Below, one piece after another: positions 1-5,438 of a DNA stretch of 5,511 bases. The notes below the pieces were generated by a model that saw nothing but the letters and a program-made list of their open reading frames with translations, was not told the DNA's origin and searched no databases. How positions within the stretch are numbered: the stretch's first letter is position 1; each line of letters opens with the position of its first letter. This stretch comes from an uncultured Clostridium sp. (GTDB lineage Bacteria > Bacillota > Clostridia > Peptostreptococcales > Peptostreptococcaceae), in the NCBI GenBank assembly GCA_900539645.1, contig UQCY01000128.1, positions 1-5,511 of the forward strand, in the 5' to 3' direction. A program made the translations under genes and the position numbers.

Positions 1-63
1 AATGAGATAGGAATGAAAATTAATAAAATTAAATTTAAATATATTATACGAGGAGTAATTATT

Positions 64-420
64 ATGAAAAAATTTCTATCAATCTTACTAATAGTCCCAC
101 TTATATTTTCATTAGTTGCATGTACAAAACAAAACGAAGAACTATCAAAATGGGATTGCTCAGTAGCATGTGCAGAAGAATCCACTGAAAACAACTATAT
201 AGTTACCTACAGCAACGAAAAAATCATATCAAAAACAGGACTATTAACTATCCAAAACAGAAACGACTTTGACATAGCGGTTTCACTACATCAAACTTCT
301 GGTGAAGAAGAAAAAACTGTAGAAATAAAAGCTAATGGGGTAACAACATTACACAACATAGAAAAAAACAAAGAATACACACTTGGCTGCCACGCTGACG
401 TAAAAAAAGGGATGCCATAA
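64..420 (+). CDS. Small lipoprotein of unknown function
   Basis: This gene encodes 118 residues. The N-terminus is a lipoprotein signal: Lys2-Lys3, a hydrophobic stretch at about 4-19, and the lipobox L17-V18-A19-C20. Cys20 should be lipidated and the mature part of about 99 residues held on the outer face of the membrane. The mature part has a Cys pair (C32 and C36, WDCSVAC), alternating hydrophobic residues typical of beta strands (about 45-110), and a third cysteine, C109, in LGCHAD. It may be a small beta-sandwich, but I do not recognise the family. I chose the ATG at 64 because AGGAG (51-55) sits 8 nt upstream and the signal peptide begins there; an in-frame ATG at 13 lacks such a site. 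The gene converges on sufB, leaving 32 bp between stops. Its promoter is not visible, so it may belong to an operon entering from the left. The coding call is firm; the function is unknown. Confidence 0.85.
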   Translation: MKKFLSILLIVPLIFSLVACTKQNEELSKWDCSVACAEESTENNYIVTYSNEKIISKTGLLTIQNRNDFDIAVSLHQTSGEEEKTVEIKANGVTTLHNIEKNKEYTLGCHADVKKGMP

Positions 421-435
421 AAATCTGACATCCCT
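402..435 (-). terminator. Intrinsic terminator of the sufCB operon
   Basis: On the minus strand AGGGATG (435-429) pairs perfectly with CATCCCT (414-408) around a 14-nt loop. Six further Ts (407-402) follow, seven counting the last stem base. It begins 17 nt past the sufB stop. The U-tract lies only on the minus-strand side, so this mainly terminates sufB; in the plus direction the hairpin is followed by a mixed AT run and would be weak. It overlaps the last codons and stop of the convergent lipoprotein gene. Confidence 0.8.
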
Positions 436-452
436 AAATATTATTCTTCAAT

Positions 453-1379
453 TTATTTTAAGAAACAATTTAATATCTGCTGTTCTGCTTCCTCTTCAGT
501 TAAACCTAGAGTCATTAATTTTAATATCTGATCCCCAGCTATTTTACCTATAGCAGCTTCATGAACTAACATAGCATCTGGATGCTCTGCAGATATTTCT
601 GGTATTGAACTTATCTTAGCATTTCCCATAAGTATTGAGTCGCACTGAACATGTGCTGAACACTGATTTTCCCCTATTACTCTTGGATTGAATACCTGAA
701 CAGAATTGTCCTGTCCAACAGTACGAGATATAACCTGAGCTGAAGAATCTTCTCCTTCAAGTACAACTTCCATATTAGATTCAGCAAACTGGTCATCGTG
801 AGTTAATAATCTTTCAAGAACAACTATTTTTGCATTTTTACCTAAAGTTGCTTCAAGATCTCTCTTAGTAGAGTCAACTCCTCTTATCTGAACTGTTTCC
901 ATTTCGCAGTATGAATCTTCTTCCATTTCAACTATTGTCACAGGATTTAGGATTCTCTTTCCTCCACCTTCAGTTCCTTCTCCATAATGTTTTTCAGTGT
1001 ATTTTAATTTTGCTCCTTTTTTAAGAACAAATCTATGTATACCATCATGCTGACTATCATCGCAACCGCAGTTGTGTATACCACAACCAGCTATTATAGT
1101 TACTTCTGCATTTTCTCCTATTATAAAGTCGTTGTATACTTTATCGCTAAATCCAGACTGAGTAACTATTACTGGTATATGAACATCTTCTGGTTTAGAA
1201 TTTGGTTTTACTATTATATCTATACCTGGTTTATCTGTTTTAGGTATTATATCTACGTCTTTAGTAGATCTTCTTTCTATACCTTCACCATTTTTTCTTA
1301 TATTAAATGCCCCAAGAATTGGATTACCCATTCTCATATCGGCAACTTCTTTTAATAAGTCTAAATCCACTCTATCCAT
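453..1379 (-). CDS. sufB: Short SufB/SufD-family Fe-S scaffold (SmsB-like)
   Basis: This 308-residue SufB/SufD-family protein is the presumed scaffold on which Fe-S clusters are built with the SufC ATPase. It is much shorter than E. coli SufB (about 495) or SufD (about 423) and matches the single-scaffold type of archaea and anaerobes, called SmsB in the SMS (SUF-like minimal) scheme. Visible features are a beta-rich core of about 85-260, a Cys/His cluster (C99, H102, C104, C106, H111, H115), C240 and C246 (CSAHVQC), and a C-terminal motif H273-E274-A-A-I-G. The last resembles the HEA motif of E. coli SufB, where a conserved Glu matters for assembly. The final segment (TEEEAEQQILNCFLK) resembles the family's usual C-terminal helix. 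I chose the ATG at 1379 because AAAGGCGG ends 6 nt before it; the in-frame ATG at 1418 lies well inside sufC. The start overlaps the sufC stop by 8 bp, suggesting translational coupling. Family is certain; cluster type and ligands are inferred. Confidence 0.93.
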   Translation of the reverse strand: MDRVDLDLLKEVADMRMGNPILGAFNIRKNGEGIERRSTKDVDIIPKTDKPGIDIIVKPNSKPEDVHIPVIVTQSGFSDKVYNDFIIGENAEVTIIAGCGIHNCGCDDSQHDGIHRFVLKKGAKLKYTEKHYGEGTEGGGKRILNPVTIVEMEEDSYCEMETVQIRGVDSTKRDLEATLGKNAKIVVLERLLTHDDQFAESNMEVVLEGEDSSAQVISRTVGQDNSVQVFNPRVIGENQCSAHVQCDSILMGNAKISSIPEISAEHPDAMLVHEAAIGKIAGDQILKLMTLGLTEEEAEQQILNCFLK

Positions 1380-2115
1380 TGTAAACCGCCTTTCCCTGTA
1401 TTTCACATACAGTTCCATTTACCTGGTTTAATATTTCAGGTAATATCTCATCTTTGCTTCCACTAGTTTTTATTTTTCCATCTTCTAATACTATTATCTG
1501 GTCAGCAAGTTCTAGTATTCTTTCCTGATGAGATATTATTATTATAGTCTGGTCTTTTTCTTCGTGCATTTTCTGGAAGCTTTCATTTAATTTACCAAAG
1601 CTCCATAAATCTATCCCAGCTTCTGGCTCGTCAAATATAGATACTTTTAAATCTCTTGCAAATAAAGTAGCTATTTCTATTCTCTTCATTTCCCCACCAG
1701 ATAAAGAGTTATCCACTTCTCTAGTTAGGTATTCTTTTGAACATAGACCAACTGCTGCTAAATACTGGCAACAATCTTCCTTTGGAAGGTCTCCTCCATG
1801 AGCTAATTTTAATAAATCTTCTACTGTCATACCTTTTATTCTAGGTGGCTGCTGGAATGCATATCCTATTCCCATTTTAGCTCTTTCTGTTATAGATTTT
1901 TCTGTTATATCTTCTCCATCTAAGATTATCTGTCCTTTTGATGCTTCTGATATACCCATTATAACTTTGGCAAGACTTGATTTTCCACCACCGTTTGGAC
2001 CAGTTATAACATATAGCTTTCCTTTTTCAAAATTAATGCTTAAATCATCTATTATATTGCGTTCTTCTCCGTTTTCATCTACAACATTAAAGAACACATT
2101 CTTTAACTCTAGCAT
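1372..2115 (-). CDS. sufC: SufC-family ABC ATPase (SmsC-like)
   Basis: This 247-residue cytoplasmic ABC ATPase powers Fe-S assembly on the SufB scaffold; despite the fold it is not a transporter. All motifs are present: Walker A GPNGGGKSS (39-47), Q-loop AFQQPP (86-91), signature LSGGE (138-142), Walker B ending D162-E163, D-loop AGID (166-169) and switch His196 (ISH). The sequences around the signature (GGEMKRIEIA) and after Walker B (DEPEAGIDLW) resemble SufC rather than importers, and no membrane-permease gene is nearby. Length is normal for SufC (about 250). The ATG at 2115 has GGAGG 7 nt upstream; the in-frame ATG at 2145 would place that site inside the gene. It is the first gene of a two-gene operon with sufB. 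No sufS, sufU or sufD is adjacent, so sulfur must come from a desulfurase encoded elsewhere. C115, C116 and C125 form an unassigned cysteine group. Very confident of the family. Confidence 0.95.
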   Translation of the reverse strand: MLELKNVFFNVVDENGEERNIIDDLSINFEKGKLYVITGPNGGGKSSLAKVIMGISEASKGQIILDGEDITEKSITERAKMGIGYAFQQPPRIKGMTVEDLLKLAHGGDLPKEDCCQYLAAVGLCSKEYLTREVDNSLSGGEMKRIEIATLFARDLKVSIFDEPEAGIDLWSFGKLNESFQKMHEEKDQTIIIISHQERILELADQIIVLEDGKIKTSGSKDEILPEILNQVNGTVCEIQGKAVYNG

Positions 2116-2187
2116 TCTCGTTCCTCCATTCGTAAAATAAACCATCTATAGGATAAGTTTTTAGTCTTTTTTTAAAAATAATTCTAC

Positions 2188-2217
2188 ATTATATATGTTA
2201 TCAATATTATCTGTTTT
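2188..2217 (-). promoter_or_regulatory. Candidate sufCB promoter
   Basis: On the minus strand a perfect TATAAT (2193-2188) lies about 73 nt upstream of the sufC ATG. The best -35 is AAAACA (2217-2212) with an 18-nt spacer, only 3 of 6 matches, so an activator or a different start may be involved. Three TTATC (minus-strand GATAA) elements lie within or just upstream of this promoter. The -10 could be chance in such AT-rich DNA. Confidence 0.35.
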
Positions 2218-2221
2218 TATC
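2198..2221 (-). repeat. Three GATAA direct repeats upstream of sufC
   Basis: TTATC occurs at 2198-2202, 2207-2211 and 2217-2221, giving GATAA three times on the minus strand with starts 9 and 10 bp apart, roughly one helical turn. The hexamers are GATAAA, GATAAT and GATAAC. GATAAT-like hexamers are the building blocks of Fur boxes, but no 7-1-7 alignment here exceeds about 10 of 14 matches, so a regulator cannot be named. Confidence 0.3.
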
Positions 2222-2282
2222 AACAAAATAGAGTTCAAATAATCAAATTTTTCTTACTAAACATACTTTTTTCCTATATACG

Positions 2283-2326
2283 AAAAAACGGCTATCAATC
2301 AAATCTATAATTCGATAGATAACCGT
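2283..2326 (-). terminator. Intrinsic terminator of the small membrane protein gene
   Basis: On the minus strand ACGGTTATC (2326-2318) pairs with GATAGCCGT (2296-2288) over 9 bp, with one G-U wobble and a 21-nt loop, followed by five more Ts (2287-2283). The wobble is a C-A mismatch in plus-strand RNA, so the structure favours minus-strand transcription. An alternative inner hairpin ATCTAT/ATAGAT lies within the same segment. It begins 9 nt past the stop of the small gene and separates it from sufCB. Confidence 0.75.
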
Positions 2327-2335
2327 CTAATTTCT

Positions 2336-2602
2336 TTATTTTTTCTTCTTTTTTTTCTTACTCTTTTCTTGTTCTCTAATTCTTATAGCTTCTTTTTCAC
2401 TCTTTGGCGCCTTTGCAGCTTCTTCTTTTTCTCTTTTCTTAACCTTGTAATAGAAATAAGATAAATCTGCTATGATAAGTGCTAAATACACACCTGTAAA
2501 TATCATAGAGTTTTTATTTAATTCAAAGTTATAGCTTTTGTAGAATATAAGAACAAATACTGGTAGTGAGAATAAAATTCTCATTGCTGGATTTTCTCTC
2601 AA
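2336..2602 (-). CDS. Small two-helix membrane protein, lysine tail
   Basis: This gene encodes 88 residues with no family I recognise. Two likely membrane helices are at about 8-23 (ILFSLPVFVLIFYKSY) and 33-54 (MIFTGVYLALIIADLSYFYY). A strongly basic cytoplasmic tail follows (VKKREKEEAAKAPKSEKEA and onward), ending in seven consecutive lysines. It resembles no classic transporter subunit or holin; a small accessory membrane protein is all that can be inferred. The start is TTG at 2602: AAGGGGGT (2617-2610) is a near-consensus ribosome site with 8 nt between its last G and the TTG, whereas the next in-frame ATG (2584) is too far away. It lies 124 bp downstream of the protease gene on the same strand with no strong terminator between, and has its own terminator. 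The alternating basic and acidic tail could form a helix. Confident that it is real because of the ribosome site, helices and terminator. Confidence 0.75.
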   Translation of the reverse strand: MRENPAMRILFSLPVFVLIFYKSYNFELNKNSMIFTGVYLALIIADLSYFYYKVKKREKEEAAKAPKSEKEAIRIREQEKSKKKKKKK

Positions 2603-2609
2603 AATTTTT

Positions 2610-2617
2610 ACCCCCTT
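2610..2617 (-). promoter_or_regulatory. Ribosome binding site deciding a TTG start
   Basis: AAGGGGGT on the minus strand differs at one base from AAGGAGGT. It is placed 8 nt before the TTG at 2602 and 26 nt before the alternative ATG at 2584, so it selects the TTG. Confidence 0.65.
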
Positions 2618-2650
2618 AAATCCTCTGAATACTTTAACTCTCCACTACAT

Positions 2651-2681
2651 AGTATATAGCTTTTTTAATATAATATATAGC
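2651..2681 (-). promoter_or_regulatory. Weak promoter candidate with a 21-bp-phased direct repeat
   Basis: On the minus strand TATACT (2656-2651) could be a -10 for the small membrane protein gene. The -35 at 17 bp spacing (TATATA, 2679-2674) matches only 3 of 6. TATATAGC (plus strand) occurs at 2653-2660 and again at 2674-2681, starts 21 bp apart, about two helical turns. The rest of the 2603-2726 intergenic stretch is AT-rich, with no convincing hairpin terminator for the protease gene, so read-through into the small gene is plausible. Confidence 0.25.
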
Positions 2682-2726
2682 CCCTTTTTTATTTGTTTAT
2701 TATTTAATTTTAATTAATTTACTAAT

Positions 2727-5072
2727 TTATTTAAATAAATTTCTAAGCTGTGAAGTCACTGTTACGTTAGATCCTCCACCAACCTGTGAAATTTTTTCTA
2801 CACTTTTCCCTAATAATGCTGATTTCTGTCCAGTAGATAGATTTTTTCCGGCTAATACTATTGGAGAGTTTTTCTTTGCTGCAAATGCCCCTACTGATAA
2901 ACCATCTATTAACTTATCCTGTCCTTCTAAACCATCTTTAACAACGAAAACATATTCAAAACTAGACTGATTATAGAATTTTTTAATTATAGCTGCATTT
3001 GTTTCGCTTCTATTTGCACCACTAACTCTTTCTGGGTTTTTTAGAGAAACTTCTACACCCTCTGGAACAGCTGCTTTTCCACCTATTATATAAGTTTTTT
3101 CTATTGCTGAGTCAGAAAGAATTTTTTCAGCACCTGGAGTTTCGCCTTTCTTATTAGATAATATTATCGGTATATTTTTCTGTCCTGCTGCTGCACCAAA
3201 ACTTATTGCGTCTGCAAGTCCACTTACACCATTTACAACAGCTACCTGGTCTATTGCAGCACCTTCTGATTTCATCTCATTTGCTATAGCTACACCAGTT
3301 GCATATCTATCGCTTCCTGATATTCTCTCAACAGAAATTCCCATACTTTTTATCCGTGACTGAACATTTTTAGATATTACAGATTCTCCACCGATTATAT
3401 ATACTTTTCCTACACCAAGTCTTTTTAATTCTTCCTTAGTAACATCTTTTAGACTATTTTTTTCTGTTAATAATACTGGTGCATCTTTGTATGCTGCGAG
3501 TGGTGTTGCAGCAAGTGCATCTACTATCGCACCACCATTAGAAATTATTGCAGTATTTGCACTGCTCCAACCTCTTTGACTTGTTTTAACTGCTGTTTCA
3601 TATCTATTAGATCCTATTATATCATTTGGATTTAGATTTTCTTTTGTAACTGCTTTTATAGCAAAATTCATTTTACTACTATTTCCAGAGTTAATATCTA
3701 CAAACTTGCCATCTACTAGCTTAAAGCTCTCTCCCTTATTAGCATTAGCTTTAAACCAACTTACATTTCCTGTATTTCCATCTGTAAGTATAGTCGCCAT
3801 TTTATCATTTTGCATTTTTAATACTATTGCACCTTTTCCCGCTGGAACCTGTACAGAGTCTACAGGAACAGTAACATACCCTGTTTCATTTAATGTTCCA
3901 GATGCAAGTAATTTTAAGTTGCTATTCTGAGGAACTCCATTTTTAACTTTAGCATAGTATATTTCGTATTTACTTCCTAAAGTTGTATTTCCTATTGTTA
4001 TACCTTCAATAGTTTCATTATTTCCGTTGAAGTTAAATACGTTTGCTATAACTATGTTTTTTCCTCCCATTTCAACATATCCACCTTTTTCAAGCTGGTA
4101 TACTCTATTTCCTTTTTTAGCTACATTTTTTATTGAGTAATTATCACCTGCATGAAGAAGTGTTTTATCTTCATAAGATACCCAGAAATATCCTCCCTCT
4201 GAGTTATAATTTCCCCAACTATTTTTAACTAGCCAAGCTCCATCGTGTTCAGGTTTAACTTTTCCTGTGAAGTTATCTCTGCTATAGCTATCATCCCAAC
4301 CAACTACAGTAACAGCGTGGTTCTGACCTATATTGTAATCTACATAGTAGGCATTTTCATCCTTGCTTGTGTATTCAGAAAAGTTTCCATACCCAGATAC
4401 TACGCCGCCGTATTTTGATATAGCATTTTTTATATCTGACTGATTATTTTTTATAAATATAGTGTCAGTTACATCGTAATCTATACCTTTTGCAGTATTC
4501 ATATTTGAAGGTTTTGTGTCATGAGTATTATACTTTAATTCTGATTCAAGTTTTGGTCCGTCACCAGATGTAAAATATCCCATAGATAGAAGATTTGAAG
4601 TTCCTTCCTGATCTCCAACATTCCATCCATTTGTTCCGCCTTTTGCCCACCATCTCATATGTTCTTCTGATAAATCAGTTTGTCCATATCCGTTTGTGGC
4701 AAGATAAGACTCCATCCCTGCAATTCCTGCAAATGCCCAGCAAACCCCTAGATTTTCTTGGTCTTTAACTGCAGTATCCTTTCCCAATTGTCTTGGATCG
4801 TAACCTTTTGGAAGATATCTACTTTTTCTAGCTACACTTCCAGAAACACGAGTTCCATCTACATCAAATGGCATCGGAACTCGTTCTGTCTTGTCTACTG
4901 TTCCATTTTCTACATCTTCAATATATTCTTTAAACTCGTCTGTTGGCTCTATTTGATTTATAGAAGTATCTTTATCCTTTATGCTCAATCCAGTATCAGC
5001 AAATGCAATTGGAGTTGCACTTATCGCTATTGCAGTTGCTGTGATTACCGACATGGCTTTTTTATTCATCAT
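2727..5072 (-). CDS. S-layer-type cysteine protease, Cwp84/Cwp13-like, three CWB2 repeats
   Basis: This 781-residue exported peptidase has the domain order of C. difficile Cwp84 (803 residues), which cleaves the S-layer precursor SlpA. In order: Sec signal peptide (1-25, cleavage after AFA); propeptide to about 85-90; papain-family C1A domain (about 90-315) with oxyanion Gln105, catalytic Cys111 (GVCWAF), His252 (QNHAVTVVGW) and Asn284 (KNSWG); a beta-rich lectin-like domain (about 340-475); and three CWB2 repeats beginning near 485 (IGSNRYETAV), 584 (ISGSDRYATG) and 683 (VSGANRSETN). Each repeat carries a PVLLT/PIILS/PIVLA strand, and the first two carry YIIGG. CWB2 repeats bind an anionic wall polymer in C. 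difficile. The full triad suggests an active enzyme. The ATG at 5072 is chosen because GGAGGAG ends 6 nt before it and the signal peptide follows; an in-frame ATG at 5126 has no such site. Cwp84 versus Cwp13 cannot be settled by eye. No slpA or other cwp gene is in view. Confidence 0.93.
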   Translation of the reverse strand: MMNKKAMSVITATAIAISATPIAFADTGLSIKDKDTSINQIEPTDEFKEYIEDVENGTVDKTERVPMPFDVDGTRVSGSVARKSRYLPKGYDPRQLGKDTAVKDQENLGVCWAFAGIAGMESYLATNGYGQTDLSEEHMRWWAKGGTNGWNVGDQEGTSNLLSMGYFTSGDGPKLESELKYNTHDTKPSNMNTAKGIDYDVTDTIFIKNNQSDIKNAISKYGGVVSGYGNFSEYTSKDENAYYVDYNIGQNHAVTVVGWDDSYSRDNFTGKVKPEHDGAWLVKNSWGNYNSEGGYFWVSYEDKTLLHAGDNYSIKNVAKKGNRVYQLEKGGYVEMGGKNIVIANVFNFNGNNETIEGITIGNTTLGSKYEIYYAKVKNGVPQNSNLKLLASGTLNETGYVTVPVDSVQVPAGKGAIVLKMQNDKMATILTDGNTGNVSWFKANANKGESFKLVDGKFVDINSGNSSKMNFAIKAVTKENLNPNDIIGSNRYETAVKTSQRGWSSANTAIISNGGAIVDALAATPLAAYKDAPVLLTEKNSLKDVTKEELKRLGVGKVYIIGGESVISKNVQSRIKSMGISVERISGSDRYATGVAIANEMKSEGAAIDQVAVVNGVSGLADAISFGAAAGQKNIPIILSNKKGETPGAEKILSDSAIEKTYIIGGKAAVPEGVEVSLKNPERVSGANRSETNAAIIKKFYNQSSFEYVFVVKDGLEGQDKLIDGLSVGAFAAKKNSPIVLAGKNLSTGQKSALLGKSVEKISQVGGGSNVTVTSQLRNLFK

Positions 5073-5110
5073 ATATATCTCCTCCAATATATCTAAAATG
5101 TTTATCTTAT

Positions 5111-5125
5111 GCATAATTATTATCA
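5111..5125. promoter_or_regulatory. Fur-box-like operator candidate
   Basis: GCATAAT-T-ATTATCA matches the 7-1-7 Fur consensus TGATAATnATTATCA at 12 of 14 positions: the right half is perfect and the left half lacks only the first two bases. The core ATAATTATTAT is a perfect palindrome. It overlaps the predicted protease transcription start (about 5122), where bound Fur would block transcription. The regulator is inferred from sequence alone, and the base composition raises the chance of a false match. Confidence 0.4.
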
Positions 5126-5128
5126 TTC

Positions 5129-5157
5129 ATTATACAATGCTTTATCTTATTTTTCAT
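5129..5157 (-). promoter_or_regulatory. Candidate housekeeping promoter of the protease gene
   Basis: On the minus strand the -35 ATGAAA (5157-5152, 4 of 6) and the perfect -10 TATAAT (5134-5129) are separated by 17 nt, predicting a start near 5122 and a leader of about 50 nt. The second TATAAT in the duplicated block (5161-5156) lacks a usable -35. In effect the upstream repeat copy supplies the -35 of the downstream copy. Confidence 0.5.
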
Positions 5158-5227
5158 TATACATTATTTCATAAATCTATTGGATAATTTTTTTATATAT
5201 TAACAAAATAGTCATTACTTAAACTTA

Positions 5228-5254
5228 AATATTTCATAACTGTAATATTTCAGT
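5228..5254. repeat. Direct repeat and near-palindrome upstream of the plus promoter
   Basis: AATATTTCA occurs at 5228-5236 and 5244-5252, starts 16 bp apart. The second copy is part of a 16-bp near-perfect palindrome, ACTGTAATATTTCAGT (5239-5254), with a single mismatched pair. It ends 12 bp before the -35 of the plus-strand promoter, a position suited to an activator or repressor. The regulator is unknown. Confidence 0.35.
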
Positions 5255-5266
5255 CACTTATAATTC

Positions 5267-5295
5267 TTGACTTTTAACTATTTTTAAAGTATTAT
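5267..5295 (+). promoter_or_regulatory. Strong plus-strand promoter candidate
   Basis: TTGACT (5267-5272) and TATTAT (5290-5295) are separated by exactly 17 nt, each matching the housekeeping consensus at 5 of 6 positions. The predicted start is near 5302. It points away from the protease gene. At least about 205 nt of transcript would lie in the window without a credible start codon, implying a long leader or a non-coding RNA. Confidence 0.55.
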
Positions 5296-5424
5296 TTGTG
5301 AGTATGCGTCTTCAAAAAACTCTTAATTAAAATAGATTTTAAAAAAAATTGCTTTTTTCTTTAGACTTTTTTTAATTTTGTGTTATGAATTTTTTTAGAT
5401 TTGAAGAACATAATATAAATATAG

Positions 5425-5438
5425 AAAGTAATTACTTT
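5425..5438. repeat. 14-bp perfect palindrome
   Basis: AAAGTAATTACTTT is a perfect inverted repeat about 120 nt downstream of the predicted plus-strand start. It could be an operator or a weak RNA hairpin. It has no T-tract immediately after it, so it is not a terminator. Confidence 0.3.

Larger units (their letters stand above)
5098..5163 (-). repeat. Imperfect tandem duplication in the protease promoter
   Basis: On the plus strand the block ATG(C)-TTTATCTTAT-spacer-TTCATTATACA occurs twice, back to back, at 5098-5136 and 5137-5163. TTTATCTTAT is exact at 5101-5110 and 5141-5150, and TTCATTATACA is exact at 5126-5136 and 5153-5163. The copies differ mainly in the spacer: 2 nt (TT) in one, and 15 nt in the other, where the spacer is exactly the Fur-box-like palindrome. 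Each copy carries TATAAT on the minus strand. Confidence 0.75.

Noticed and set aside
1035..1355. Open reading frame of 106 codons on the plus strand inside sufB
   Set aside because: It is antisense to a well-conserved gene, has a Tyr/Phe-rich composition typical of the reverse frame of AT-rich codons, and has no ribosome site.
1372..2115. ABC transporter ATPase interpretation
   Set aside because: No permease or binding protein is nearby, and the overlapping SufB-family partner and SufC-like motif context fit Fe-S assembly.
2700..2726. Possible terminator directly after the protease stop
   Set aside because: TTAATT/AATTAA pairings are pure A-T and no T-tract follows on the minus strand.
3706..3930. 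Plus-strand open frame inside the protease gene
   Set aside because: It lies opposite the lectin-like domain of a clear gene and shows no independent ribosome site or family signal.
5073..5126. Longer N-terminus for the protease starting at 5126
   Set aside because: The extension would be translated from within the promoter and operator region, lacks a ribosome site and would place the signal peptide internally.
4758..5187. Two overlapping plus-strand open frames opposite the protease N-terminus and promoter
   Set aside because: They are antisense to the signal peptide, protease domain and promoter repeats; their hydrophobic look mirrors AT-rich complement sequence.
5304..5330. Eight-codon open frame just after the plus-strand promoter, possible leader peptide
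   Set aside because: The ATG is about 2 nt from the predicted start, has no ribosome site and is followed by no attenuator-like hairpin.
5341..5380. A-run followed by T-runs suggesting a plus-strand terminator
   Set aside because: Only A-T pairs could form the stem, with no G-C core, so it would be unstable.
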